Shown in pieces: positions 18,250 to 27,047 of a stretch of 64,000 bases of DNA (position 1 is its first letter; each line of letters begins with the position of its first letter). The position numbers and the translations under genes are program-made. Location of the stretch: the NCBI GenBank assembly GCA_022509185.1, contig JAFLTS010000003.1, forward strand, positions 114,068 to 178,067, given 5' to 3'. The notes below the pieces were generated by a model that did not search any database, was not told the origin of the DNA, and saw only the letters and a list, made by a program, of their open reading frames with translations. The DNA comes from Muribaculaceae bacterium (lineage in GTDB: Bacteria; Bacteroidota; Bacteroidia; Bacteroidales; Muribaculaceae).

Positions 18250-18810
18250 TTATTTTATTGAAGCTTTAACTTTATAATCACAATTAACTTTTCCCTTTGA
18301 AATATTATTTAATTTGGATTTGATAAGTTGCTTGCGAATTGGCGAAACATGGTCCGTATAAACTTCACCCTCAAGATGGTCGAACTCATGTTGTATAATT
18401 CTTGAGGCAAATCCTTTAAATTCAGCCGAATGAGGAGTAAAATCTGTATCAAGCCAAGAAAGTTTAACGTGTTCATGACGTTTTACGGATTCAGATAAAC
18501 CGGGGAGTGAAAGGCAACCTTCTTCGCGAATCACCGGTTCTTCATCTTCAATCACCTCCAATTGGGGATTAACCAGAGTAAGTTTTAGATCTTTACATTC
18601 CGGAAATTTTTCAGCCAAAACATTTCCATCAATAACAATTAGACGAATGGATTTACCGATTTGAGGGGCAGCAAGACCCACGCCATCGGAATTATACATT
18701 GTTTCAAACATATCGTCTACCAGTTTCTTTAGTTCCGGGAAATCAGCTTTTATCTCCTCACTTTTTTTTCTGAGTACAGGATGCCCGTATAAATAGATCG
18801 GATATATCAT
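18250..18810 (-). CDS. def: Peptide deformylase
   Basis: 186 residues. All three deformylase motifs are visible: GVGLAAPQIG, EEGCLSLPG (metal-binding Cys) and QHEFDHLEG (the HExxH-type metal site). It removes the formyl group from new proteins. It is the first gene of the def-ettA-CYTH group. A TAAATTTG box lies 27 bases upstream. Confidence 0.97.
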   Translation of the reverse strand: MIYPIYLYGHPVLRKKSEEIKADFPELKKLVDDMFETMYNSDGVGLAAPQIGKSIRLIVIDGNVLAEKFPECKDLKLTLVNPQLEVIEDEEPVIREEGCLSLPGLSESVKRHEHVKLSWLDTDFTPHSAEFKGFASRIIQHEFDHLEGEVYTDHVSPIRKQLIKSKLNNISKGKVNCDYKVKASIK

Positions 18811-18836
18811 TATAGAAATTTTTCCTAATTATTTTT

Positions 18837-18844
18837 CAAATTTA
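18837..18844 (-). promoter_or_regulatory. -7 box of def promoter
   Basis: TAAATTTG on the minus strand, ending 26 bases before the def ATG. No clear -33 TTG at the expected distance. Confidence 0.5.
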
Positions 18845-18881
18845 CATGGTTTTTATTTAAAATAAAATATCTGAATTAAAT

Positions 18882-18912
18882 TTGGAATGATTGGAGTCTT
18901 TTGTTATCTTTG
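18882..18912 (+). promoter_or_regulatory. Promoter of the gcv operon
   Basis: TTG (18882-18884), 20-base spacer, TATCTTTG (18905-18912). Transcription should start near 18919, leaving a leader of about 95 bases before gcvT. Confidence 0.85.
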
Positions 18913-18920
18913 GAAAGTAT

Positions 18921-18968
18921 AAGGCCTGTATTGGCAACAAAAAATGACAAATTTCCAATAATAGCCTT
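18921..18968 (+). promoter_or_regulatory. Stem-loop in the gcvT leader
   Basis: AAGGC (18921-18925) pairs with GCCTT (18964-18968), and inside it ATTGG (18930-18934) pairs with CCAAT (18955-18959). The internal loop is CTGT/AATA and the terminal loop is about 20 bases. The structure begins at the expected transcript 5' end. It does not look like a tandem glycine riboswitch. Confidence 0.45.
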
Positions 18969-19014
18969 TAATGCTGGAAAATTGATATAAAAAGAAAGAA
19001 CTAAACCACTGGAA

Positions 19015-20109
19015 ATGGAAGAGAATTTAATAAAAACGTGTCTACATGACCGTCATGTAAAGCAAGGAGCACAGATGTCACCTTTTGGAGGTTTTGACAT
19101 GCCGATACAGTATACCGGAATTACTGAAGAACATAATGCAGTAAGGCAAAATGTAGGTGTTTTTGATGTCAGCCATATGGGTGAGGTAAGAATAAGTGGG
19201 CCTGATGCTTATAAATATGTAAGTCATATTTTTGTAAATGATGTAACAGATGCACCCGACGGTCAGATTTTTTATGGCATGATGTGTTATGAAAATGGAG
19301 GCACGGTTGATGATCTTCTGGTTTATAAGGTAAACGATGAAGAATATTTTTTGGTTATCAACGCATCTAACATAGCTAAGGATGTAGATTGGATCAAGAA
19401 AAATGCCGAAGGATATAATGTAAAGATAGAGAATCAGAGCGATTATTATGGAGAAGTTGCTGTGCAAGGGCCCAAAGCAGAAGAAACCATAGAGAAGGTC
19501 TTAGATCTCAGAGTAAAAGATATTCCATTCTATAATTTCAAAGTTTTCCAGGTAGGTGATGAGGAAATAATAGTGAGCCGTACCGGTTATACCGGCGAAG
19601 ATGGCTTTGAAATTTATGGAAGTCATAATTATATACAAAGTGTTTGGGACAGGTTAATGGAAGCCGGGGTTCAACCTTGCGGTCTGGGTTGTAGGGATAC
19701 TTTGAGATTTGAAGTCGGTTTACCTTTATATGGAGATGAACTTTCAGCAGAGATCTCTCCGATAGAAGCCAGTCTCAGTATGTTTGTTAAATTAGATAAA
19801 CCGGAATTCATAGGTAAGGAAGCTCTGGAGAAACAGAAAACTGAAGGAGTAAGCCGCCGTATAGTAGGTTTGGAACTTGACGGAAATGCCATTCCACGCC
19901 ACGGTTATCCTGTGGAAGTGGATGGTAAACAGATAGGGGAGATTACCACGGGTTATCGTTCTATATCAACCGGCAAAAGTGTGGCCATGGCTATGCTTGA
20001 CAAGCCTTATGATAAATTAGGTACTAAAGTAGAAGTGAGGATACGTAAAAAAACTTTCCCAGCAACGGTAGTAAAGAAACGTTTTTACGACAAGAACTAT
20101 AAAAAATAA
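19015..20109 (+). CDS. gcvT: Glycine cleavage system T protein (aminomethyltransferase)
   Basis: 364 residues, usual length. The N-terminal folate-binding domain shows MPIQYTG and [10 protein letters not shown], and the [13 protein letters not shown] motif is conserved; the C-terminal barrel domain follows. It transfers the methylene carbon from the aminomethyl arm of GcvH to tetrahydrofolate, releasing ammonia. First gene of gcvT-gcvH-gcvPA-gcvPB-lpdA, behind a well-formed promoter and a leader stem-loop. Confidence 0.97.
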   Translation: MEENLIKTCLHDRHVKQGAQMSPFGGFDMPIQYTGITEEHNAVRQNVGVFDVSHMGEVRISGPDAYKYVSHIFVNDVTDAPDGQIFYGMMCYENGGTVDDLLVYKVNDEEYFLVINASNIAKDVDWIKKNAEGYNVKIENQSDYYGEVAVQGPKAEETIEKVLDLRVKDIPFYNFKVFQVGDEEIIVSRTGYTGEDGFEIYGSHNYIQSVWDRLMEAGVQPCGLGCRDTLRFEVGLPLYGDELSAEISPIEASLSMFVKLDKPEFIGKEALEKQKTEGVSRRIVGLELDGNAIPRHGYPVEVDGKQIGEITTGYRSISTGKSVAMAMLDKPYDKLGTKVEVRIRKKTFPATVVKKRFYDKNYKK

Positions 20110-20194
20110 CAATCACAATCTCCATGGCAGTAATATTCTGCCTTCAGAGATAATATTATAAATCAAAAGAATAAATATTAAAGCAAAATAAACG

Positions 20195-20575
20195 ATGAGC
20201 AAAGTATTAGACGACCGTAAGTATTCCGACTCTCATGAATGGGTGAAAGTGGATGGAGATGTAGCCACAATAGGAATCTCAGACTATGCACAACATGCAT
20301 TAGGCAACATAGTTTATGTTGATATGCCGGAAACGGGTGATGAAGTGAATCAAGGAGATGATTTCGGAGCAGTAGAATCTGTAAAGGCTGCAAGCGACCT
20401 CATTTCACCGGTAAGCGGTGAAGTGATTGAAGTAAATGAGGAATTGGTAGACAAACCGGAATTGATTAATGAAGATGCCTTTGGCAATTGGATAATCAAA
20501 GTGAAACTTTCGGATCCATCTGAACTTGATAAATTGATGGATGCAGATTCCTACAAAAAACTTTGCGAAGCTTAA
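20195..20575 (+). CDS. gcvH: Glycine cleavage system H protein
   Basis: 126 residues. The lipoylated lysine is K64 in [12 protein letters not shown] at residues 14-17 is the usual N-terminal H-protein signature. GcvH shuttles the aminomethyl group between the P, T and L proteins. The lipoate comes from LipB and LipA, encoded at 3.9-5.5 kb. The 85-base gap after gcvT and the 134-base gap before gcvPA, which holds a GC-rich hairpin, are wider than other gaps in the operon and may set its higher dosage. Confidence 0.97.
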   Translation: MSKVLDDRKYSDSHEWVKVDGDVATIGISDYAQHALGNIVYVDMPETGDEVNQGDDFGAVESVKAASDLISPVSGEVIEVNEELVDKPELINEDAFGNWIIKVKLSDPSELDKLMDADSYKKLCEA

Positions 20576-20596
20576 TTAATTTAATCTTATGATAAA

Positions 20597-20631
20597 CGGG
20601 GCGGATTGCATAATTTGATTGCTACGCCCCG
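20597..20631 (+). terminator. GC-rich hairpin between gcvH and gcvPA (partial terminator or processing site)
   Basis: CGGGGCG (20597-20603) pairs with CGCCCCG (20625-20631) over 7 bp, followed by GCTTATTTTTATT. The T-tract is interrupted, so termination may be partial. It sits inside the gcv operon just after gcvH. Confidence 0.55.
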
Positions 20632-20709
20632 GCTTATTTTTATTATAAGGTAAAGTTTTTCTTGGAGAGAAAATAAAGGAAACAAAAAGATTAAAAATAT
20701 CGATATATT

Positions 20710-22032
20710 ATGTCGCATAAATATATGCCCCATTCCGAAAAGGATATCAACGAGATGCTTGAAAAAATAGGGGTAGCTACTATAGACGAATTATACAGCG
20801 ACGTTCCGGCTGAAGTGATATTTAATCGGGATTATAATTTACCCGAATGTATGTCGGAAGAGGAACTCCGCAAACATTTCCAAGAACTTGGAAATAAAAA
20901 CCAGCCTTTGATAGTTTTTGGAGGCCACGGTGCATATGACCATTATTCACCATCAGTGATACCTCATCTTTTATCGAGAAGTGAATTTTATACGGCCTAT
21001 ACTCCTTATCAGCCGGAAATTTCACAGGGAACCCTCCAATACATATTTGAATATCAAAGTATGATTTCTGAGTTAACCGGAATGGAGGCTACCAATGCAT
21101 CTATGTACGATGGTGCCACGGCTGCCGCTGAAGCTATGTTCATGCTTGTAGCCTCATCAAAAAAGAAAAATAGGGTGCTTGTTTCTACCACGATTCATAA
21201 TCATGTAAGAAAAGTCGTGGAGACTTATGCAAAATTCCATGGAGTTGATATATCTATAATTCCGGAAAAAGAAGGAGTTACAGATTTAGAATCCTTATAT
21301 AAAGAATTGGAAACTGGTGATGTAGCAGGGGTTTTGCTTCCTACACCCAATAAATACGGTATAATAGAGGATTACACTCATGTAGCAGAAAAAGTGCACG
21401 CAGCCAAAGGATATCTTGCTATATATGCTGACCCATCTACACTGTCAGTATTAAAAACTCCTGCTGAATGGGGAGCCGATGTAGCTTGTGGAGACGGTCA
21501 GACCTTAGGAATGCCCTTATCTTTCGGAGGTCCTTATTTGGGCTATATTTCATGTAGTAAAAGTATGTTAAGAAAAATGCCTGGAAGGATAGTTGGAGCT
21601 ACAAAAGATATTGATGGAAAGAGAGGATTTGTATTGACTTTGCAAGCTCGTGAACAACACATTAGAAGAGAAAAGGCAACCAGCAATATTTGTTCAAATC
21701 AAAGTCTGATGGCTTTATATGCTACAATCTATTTAGCTTTGATGGGTGAAAAGGGACTTAAGGAAGTAAACATTTTAAGTTGTGATGGTGCTCATTATCT
21801 TTATAACAAACTCATTGCTTCAGGAAAATTCCACCAGGTTTATGATAAACCTTTCCTCAAGGAATTTGTGGTAAGAACCGATCTTGACATGAAAAAGGTT
21901 AATGATTACCTAAGGCAACACGGAATAATGGGTGGTGTTGTAATGGAAGACGGTAAAGTTGAATTTGCTGTAACTGAAAGAAGAACCAGGAAAGAAATAG
22001 ATAAATTGGTAGACTTAATGCTTGAAGCTTGA
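20710..22032 (+). CDS. gcvPA: Glycine dehydrogenase (decarboxylating) subunit 1
   Basis: 440 residues, the N-terminal half of the P protein as a separate subunit. It carries the family's PYQPEISQGTLQ and NASMYDGATA motifs and lacks the PLP lysine, which is in subunit 2. Together the subunits decarboxylate glycine and load the aminomethyl group on GcvH. The stop is one base before the gcvPB ATG. The split two-gene form is used instead of one long gcvP. Confidence 0.96.
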   Translation: MSHKYMPHSEKDINEMLEKIGVATIDELYSDVPAEVIFNRDYNLPECMSEEELRKHFQELGNKNQPLIVFGGHGAYDHYSPSVIPHLLSRSEFYTAYTPYQPEISQGTLQYIFEYQSMISELTGMEATNASMYDGATAAAEAMFMLVASSKKKNRVLVSTTIHNHVRKVVETYAKFHGVDISIIPEKEGVTDLESLYKELETGDVAGVLLPTPNKYGIIEDYTHVAEKVHAAKGYLAIYADPSTLSVLKTPAEWGADVACGDGQTLGMPLSFGGPYLGYISCSKSMLRKMPGRIVGATKDIDGKRGFVLTLQAREQHIRREKATSNICSNQSLMALYATIYLALMGEKGLKEVNILSCDGAHYLYNKLIASGKFHQVYDKPFLKEFVVRTDLDMKKVNDYLRQHGIMGGVVMEDGKVEFAVTERRTRKEIDKLVDLMLEA

Positions 22033-22033
22033 T

Positions 22034-23506
22034 ATGAAAAACTACGATAAGATAATATTTGAACTTTCCAAGCCGGGAAGAAAGGGATATTCCCTGCCAA
22101 AAGATAAATATGAAACGGAAGGTTTGAAAAGTATACCGACTGACTTATTAAGAGAAAAGCCGGCTGATCTTCCGGAGGTAAGCGAACTTGACGTTGTAAG
22201 ACATTACACTAATCTTTCCAATAAGAATTTTGGGGTTGACACAGGTTTCTATCCTCTTGGCAGTTGTACAATGAAATATAATCCCAAAATCAATGAAGAA
22301 TTATGTTCCCTCCCTTCATTCACTTCTCTACATCCGCTTCAAGACGAAGAAAGTGTGCAAGGTGCTCTGGAATTATACTGGAATCTTCAGAGAATGTTAT
22401 CTGAAATTGCCGGCCTGGAGGAGTTCACTTTAAATCCTTATGCAGGAGCTCATGGAGAACTCACCGGTTTGATGGTAATGAAGAAATATCATGAATCAAG
22501 GGGAGATCACAAAAGGAAGAAAGTAATAGTGCCTGATTCAGCTCATGGCACCAATCCGGCATCAGCAATGGTTGCAGGTTTTGATGTTGTAGAAGTTAAA
22601 TCTAAACCAAACGGATCAATAGATGTGGAAGATCTTAAACCATTGCTTGATGACACCGTTGCGGGAATAATGATGACAAATCCTAATACCTTGGGTATGT
22701 TTGAAACAGAGATAACAGATATAGCCAAGCTTGTGCATGAGGCCGGAGGACTTCTCTATTATGATGGTGCCAATCTAAATCCACTATTGGGAAAAGTCAG
22801 ACCGGGAGACATGGGGTTCGATATTATGCATATAAACCTCCATAAGACTTTCTCAACACCTCATGGAGGTGGGGGTCCCGGATCAGGTCCTGTAGGAGTA
22901 GCCTCTCATCTTGTGCAATATCTTCCCAATCCTCGTGTAGTGAAAGATGAGAAAGGTAAATTCCATATTGAAGGAAACAATAACGAAGCTTTAGGAAATA
23001 TTTCAGGATTTCTTGGAAATTTTGGAGTTATGATGCGAGCCTATGCTTATATTTTATCCTTAGGGAAGGAACATATAAAAGATGTAGGTCCGTTGGCTAC
23101 CTTAAATGCAAACTATATTAAGGAAAATCTAAAAGATGATTACCTGTTACCAATAGAAGGAGTTTGTAAACATGAATTTGTATTTGACGGTTTGAAAGAC
23201 AAATCTACCGAAGTTACAACATTGAATGTTGCTAAACGTCTTTTAGATTATGGATTCCATGCCCCCACGATTTATTTCCCTCTGTTGTTTCATGAATCCA
23301 TGATGATAGAGCCGACTGAAACAGAAAGCAAGGATACTCTTGACAGTTTTATAAATGTGATGCATGAAATAGCACGTGAGGCAAGAGAAACACCTGAATT
23401 AGTAAAGAATGCGCCTAATAATACAATAGTGAGGAAACTTGACGAGACTACTGCTGCCAAGAATCCTATACTAACCTATAAGGCCTTAAAAGAACAGGAA
23501 GCATGA
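22034..23506 (+). CDS. gcvPB: Glycine dehydrogenase (decarboxylating) subunit 2
   Basis: 490 residues from the ATG at 22034, one base after the gcvPA stop; an in-frame TTG at 22022 would overlap gcvPA and is not needed. The PLP-binding lysine is in the NLHKTFSTPHGGGGPG motif, and GSCTMKYNP near the N terminus is conserved. It forms the active P protein with GcvPA. The lpdA ATG overlaps its stop by four bases. Confidence 0.96.
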   Translation: MKNYDKIIFELSKPGRKGYSLPKDKYETEGLKSIPTDLLREKPADLPEVSELDVVRHYTNLSNKNFGVDTGFYPLGSCTMKYNPKINEELCSLPSFTSLHPLQDEESVQGALELYWNLQRMLSEIAGLEEFTLNPYAGAHGELTGLMVMKKYHESRGDHKRKKVIVPDSAHGTNPASAMVAGFDVVEVKSKPNGSIDVEDLKPLLDDTVAGIMMTNPNTLGMFETEITDIAKLVHEAGGLLYYDGANLNPLLGKVRPGDMGFDIMHINLHKTFSTPHGGGGPGSGPVGVASHLVQYLPNPRVVKDEKGKFHIEGNNNEALGNISGFLGNFGVMMRAYAYILSLGKEHIKDVGPLATLNANYIKENLKDDYLLPIEGVCKHEFVFDGLKDKSTEVTTLNVAKRLLDYGFHAPTIYFPLLFHESMMIEPTETESKDTLDSFINVMHEIAREARETPELVKNAPNNTIVRKLDETTAAKNPILTYKALKEQEA

Positions 23507-24858
23507 AAGCCGATTTATTAATAATAGGTGCAGGTCCCGGGGGATATGAAACAGCCATCACAGCTGCCCGACAGGGTAAAAGTGTCATTTTATTCAATGG
23601 AGATAAATTAGGGGGTACATGCCTTAACGAAGGTTGTATTCCTACAAAATGTCTCTGTAGAAACGCTGAAGTAGTGACATTGTTTAAGGAAGGAGAAAAG
23701 TATGGTATCGATAATTTCACTTTTACTCTTGACTATAATAAAGTGCTATCAAGGAAGATTGAGGTGGTGGAATCCCTTAGAGGAGGAGTAGAAACAATGC
23801 TAAATCAAGCCAAGGTTAAAATTGTAAATGCCAAAGCCTCTTTTAAGGATGCCAAAACCCTGATTGCCGATGGACAAGAATATGAAGGAGACCGTATAAT
23901 AATAGCAACCGGTTCTGTATCCAAAAGTCTTCCTATTCCAGGCCATGATTTGAAATGTGTGATGGATTCGACAGCCTTACTAAATCTGGAATATGTTCCT
24001 GACAAACTGACGATAATAGGAGGAGGAGTAATTGGGATGGAATTTGCTTCCATTTTCAGCCAGTTAGGATCGAAAGTCACTGTTATAGAATATATGAAAC
24101 AAATCCTTCCACCTTTTGATTCCGACATAGCCAAACGCCTGAAACAGGTGCTGACCAAGAAAGGAATCAATATTATCACAGGTGCAGCTGCCAAAGAGAT
24201 CCGCCAGAACGAATTTTACGAGATAGAGGTAACTTATGAATTAAAGGGAAAAGAAGAGAAGGTAATCTCAAGTGATCTGTTAATGGCTGTGGGAAGGGCT
24301 CCGAGAGTTGAAGGCTTGAACCTTGAAGTAGCCGGAGTGAAATACAGTAATAAAGGAATTCCGGTGGATGATTTTATGCAGACTAATATACCCGGAATAT
24401 TTGCCATAGGGGATGTAAACGGGCGAATGATGCTGGCCCATGTAGCTACAGCTCAAGGTGAAAGAGCTTTGAACGTAATAAACGGATTAAATGATAATTT
24501 ACGTTTTGACCTTATACCAAGTGCTGTATTTACTGTTCCTGAATGTGGAATGGTGGGAAAAACAGAGGAGCAGTGTAAAGAAGAGAAGATTGATATTATG
24601 ACCGGTACCTCTTTTTTCCGAGCCAACGGTAAAGCTATGGCTATGGGAGAGACTGACGGTATTTGTAAACTTATTTTTTCTAAAGAAACGGGTAAGCTTA
24701 TAGGAGCCCATATAATGGGAGTTGAAGCAGCAGATTTAGCTCAACAATGTGCGGATTTGATGAATCGAGATACCACTTTAGGAGAGATGAGAGAAATAAT
24801 ATTCGGTCATCCTACCGTAAGTGAGGTTATTTTATCTGCAGTGAAAGCAACAAAATAA
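23503..24858 (+). CDS. lpdA: Dihydrolipoyl dehydrogenase
   Basis: 451 residues. FAD loop GAGPGG at residues 9-14, redox disulfide C40/C45 in GTCLNEGC, NAD loop GGGVIGMEF, second FAD motif AIGDVNG, and the C-terminal dimer domain with the HPTVSE active-site motif. It re-oxidises dihydrolipoyl-GcvH with NAD+. As the last gene of the gcv operon it is probably the dedicated L protein. A strong terminator follows 35 bases after the stop. Confidence 0.96.
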   Translation: MKADLLIIGAGPGGYETAITAARQGKSVILFNGDKLGGTCLNEGCIPTKCLCRNAEVVTLFKEGEKYGIDNFTFTLDYNKVLSRKIEVVESLRGGVETMLNQAKVKIVNAKASFKDAKTLIADGQEYEGDRIIIATGSVSKSLPIPGHDLKCVMDSTALLNLEYVPDKLTIIGGGVIGMEFASIFSQLGSKVTVIEYMKQILPPFDSDIAKRLKQVLTKKGINIITGAAAKEIRQNEFYEIEVTYELKGKEEKVISSDLLMAVGRAPRVEGLNLEVAGVKYSNKGIPVDDFMQTNIPGIFAIGDVNGRMMLAHVATAQGERALNVINGLNDNLRFDLIPSAVFTVPECGMVGKTEEQCKEEKIDIMTGTSFFRANGKAMAMGETDGICKLIFSKETGKLIGAHIMGVEAADLAQQCADLMNRDTTLGEMREIIFGHPTVSEVILSAVKATK

Positions 24859-24892
24859 GGCTTAAGTAATATTACATTAAGATTCTTACATT

Positions 24893-24930
24893 AAAAATGG
24901 GATTATTTTTAAGAGCAATCCCATTTTTTA
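24893..24930. terminator. Bidirectional terminator after lpdA
   Basis: AAAAATGGGATT (24893-24904) and AATCCCATTTTTT (24917-24929) form a 12-bp stem with T-runs on both strands. It can end the gcv operon and also stop minus-strand transcription from the small membrane protein gene. Confidence 0.85.
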
Positions 24931-24960
24931 TGTATTTAGTAGAAAGGTTTTATAAAAAGT

Positions 24961-24995
24961 ATAGCCCCCTCAGTGTTACCACTACAGGAGGCTAT
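24961..24995 (-). ncRNA. Long GNRA-capped hairpin in the 3' region of the small membrane protein gene
   Basis: On the minus strand ATAGCCTCCTGTAGTG, loop GTAA, and CACTGAGGGGGCTAT form a 15-bp stem with one bulged G and two G-U pairs, followed by ACTTTTTAT. The GTAA loop is a GNRA tetraloop in this orientation only. A second pairing, CCCGG/CCGGG (25056-25052 with 25003-24999), encloses the sequence just upstream. It may be a terminator or part of a small RNA or structured 3' UTR. Confidence 0.5.
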
Positions 24996-25070
24996 TGTCC
25001 CGGTCTTGTTATCACGTATGTGTAAAAGCCCTTTTATAGAACTATGAATGGCCGGGTTTATTTTTTTATA

Positions 25071-25298
25071 TCAGTTTCCGAAATTTGTAACTCCGGCAGT
25101 ATCTTCAAAGAATCCGATAGAGAAAATCCACCAAAGCATTATAGCGACGAGGAATAAAACGCCAAGCCAAATCCATAGCTTATTCATCCTACGAGTAGAT
25201 TCTCTTTGTTTATCTTTTTGTTCGGCTTTCATAGACCTTGCAATCAAATCAGCATTGTCATTGTGATTTTCATGCTTATGTCTGTCGTCTCTTTCCAT
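25071..25298 (-). CDS. Small single-span membrane protein, unknown function
   Basis: 75 residues. The first 38 or so are very polar (many His, Asp, Arg, Lys, Glu), followed by one membrane helix (LWIWLGVLFLVAIMLWWIF) and a short tail. A TAACTTTG box lies 53 bases upstream, and the frame is bounded by structured 3' sequence, which supports a real gene. I do not recognise the family and assign no function. The orientation is probably N-in, judged from the positive charges before the helix. Confidence 0.65.
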   Translation of the reverse strand: MERDDRHKHENHNDNADLIARSMKAEQKDKQRESTRRMNKLWIWLGVLFLVAIMLWWIFSIGFFEDTAGVTNFGN

Positions 25299-25350
25299 AA
25301 CCTTTCGATTTATTTTTATATTTAAACGTTAATTCGTAGTTCCTGGTTCA

Positions 25351-25358
25351 CAAAGTTA
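25351..25358 (-). promoter_or_regulatory. -7 box before the small membrane protein gene
   Basis: TAACTTTG on the minus strand, 53 bases before the ATG. No -33 TTG at the usual spacing. Confidence 0.5.
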
Positions 25359-25463
25359 AGTTTTTTTTTTGAAAAAAATGCATTTTTGTATTAATAAGAG
25401 ATATAAAATATTCTCGATATTTAATGGAATAGAGAAAGGAAAACTTCATGAAGATTTACGAAG

Positions 25464-27023
25464 TCAGAAGGGCACATCATCAGGAGGAGCCATCAAACCA
25501 TCAGGCAGCGGAGAAGACATTGAGGGAAAATTACTTATGAAATTTACACCGGTATCATCCATGTAGTCTTCTACATTTGTATCATGGTTCATTCGTGATT
25601 CAATGGTTTTTTTGTTTTCACTCAACGTCTGTTGCATCACATCGTATCCTTCCTCCCAGTTTTCAAACTTGGCATACTTTGAAATAAAATGAAGCTTTAC
25701 ATCTCCTACACCTCCAGAGCGGTGTTTAGCTACAATTAGATAAGCGAGACCCTTAATATTATTTCCCTCACCATCTTGAGCTGCTCTTGTATAATATTCC
25801 GGACGATGAATGAAACAGACAATATCGGCATCCTGTTCAATAGCCCCCGATTCACGCAGATCAGACAATACAGGACGTTTATCCTCACGACTCTCAGTAC
25901 TACGATTAAGTTGTGAAAGAGCAATAATAGGAATGTCCAACTCTTTTGCCAAGGCTTTTAGAGATCTTGAGATAGTACTTACTTCCTGCTCCCGACTCCC
26001 CAGTTTTAAACCCGTGGCATTCATAAGCTGTAAATAATCTATCATAATCATTCTCACATCTTTTTCTCTTACAAGACGTCTTGCCTTAGTTCTTAATTCA
26101 CTGATTGAAAGACCCGGAGTCTCGTCCAGATATAAAGGTGCTCCATAAACCGTTCTTATCCTGGAGTTCAAACGGTCTTCTTCTTCCGGTGTGAGCCTTC
26201 CGCTTTTGATTTTTTCACCTTCGAGGCTTGCCACATTACTTATCAAACGCTTGATAAGTTGTACATTAGACATTTCCAAAGTAAATATGGCAATAGGAAT
26301 ATTATTATCAATTGCCATATTTTTAGCCATAGAGAGAACGAATGCAGTTTTTCCCATTGCGGGACGTGCTGCAATGATTATCAGGTCGGAATTCTGCCAA
26401 CCTGAGGTTATTTTGTCGAGATCTCTATATCCCGTATCGAGCCCTGAAAGACCACTTTCATTATTAGCCGCATTCTGAATCTGTTCAAGAGCTGTATTTA
26501 TAACCGGATCTATCTGGGTTACTTCTCTTTTCAGTTGGTTTTGTGAAATATCAAACAACTGACTTTCCGTTTCCTGTAGCAACTCTTCTATATCGTTGCT
26601 TTCATCATAAGCCTTGGTTTCTACATTAGCAGCAAAAGAAATGAGACGGCGAGCCAGATATTTCTGAGCTACAATACCGGCATGGAATTCAATATTGGCA
26701 GAAGAATAAACTCTGGCAGTCAATTCAGCTATATGCACTGCTCCACCAACTTCTTCGAGGGTTCCATCCCGACGAAGCTGTTCTGTAACAGTCATCATAT
26801 CAATCGGCCTCTGGTTCAATCCCAATGTAGTTATAGCCTCAAAAATCTTTTTATTTACAGGATCATAGAAGCTATCCGCAACGAGAAGATCACATACATT
26901 CATATATGCGTCTTTTTCCAACATACAGGCACCGAGAATTATCTCTTCAAGTTCCGTGTCACGAGGAGGAAGTTTTCCGGTTGTATCAGTAAGAATTTGT
27001 TTTATTTCAGGTTTCTTAGCCAT
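25464..27023 (-). CDS. dnaB: Replicative DNA helicase
   Basis: 519 residues. N-terminal DnaB domain (PPRDTELEEIILGACML), linker, and RecA-like C-terminal domain with Walker A ARPAMGKTAF, the DYLQLM motif and the SREQEVSTISRSLKALAKEL region. It unwinds DNA at the replication fork. It is the last gene of a six-gene minus-strand operon starting with ribE. The C-terminal tail of roughly 40 residues is rich in Pro, Asp and Ser and is probably flexible. Confidence 0.97.
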   Translation of the reverse strand: MAKKPEIKQILTDTTGKLPPRDTELEEIILGACMLEKDAYMNVCDLLVADSFYDPVNKKIFEAITTLGLNQRPIDMMTVTEQLRRDGTLEEVGGAVHIAELTARVYSSANIEFHAGIVAQKYLARRLISFAANVETKAYDESNDIEELLQETESQLFDISQNQLKREVTQIDPVINTALEQIQNAANNESGLSGLDTGYRDLDKITSGWQNSDLIIIAARPAMGKTAFVLSMAKNMAIDNNIPIAIFTLEMSNVQLIKRLISNVASLEGEKIKSGRLTPEEEDRLNSRIRTVYGAPLYLDETPGLSISELRTKARRLVREKDVRMIMIDYLQLMNATGLKLGSREQEVSTISRSLKALAKELDIPIIALSQLNRSTESREDKRPVLSDLRESGAIEQDADIVCFIHRPEYYTRAAQDGEGNNIKGLAYLIVAKHRSGGVGDVKLHFISKYAKFENWEEGYDVMQQTLSENKKTIESRMNHDTNVEDYMDDTGVNFISNFPSMSSPLPDGLMAPPDDVPF

Positions 27024-27047
27024 TATAATTTTACAGGATTTGGGAAT

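Noticed and set aside
18913..19014. Glycine riboswitch before gcvT
   Set aside because: The leader is about 95 bases and lacks the tandem aptamer core; only a simple stem-loop is visible.
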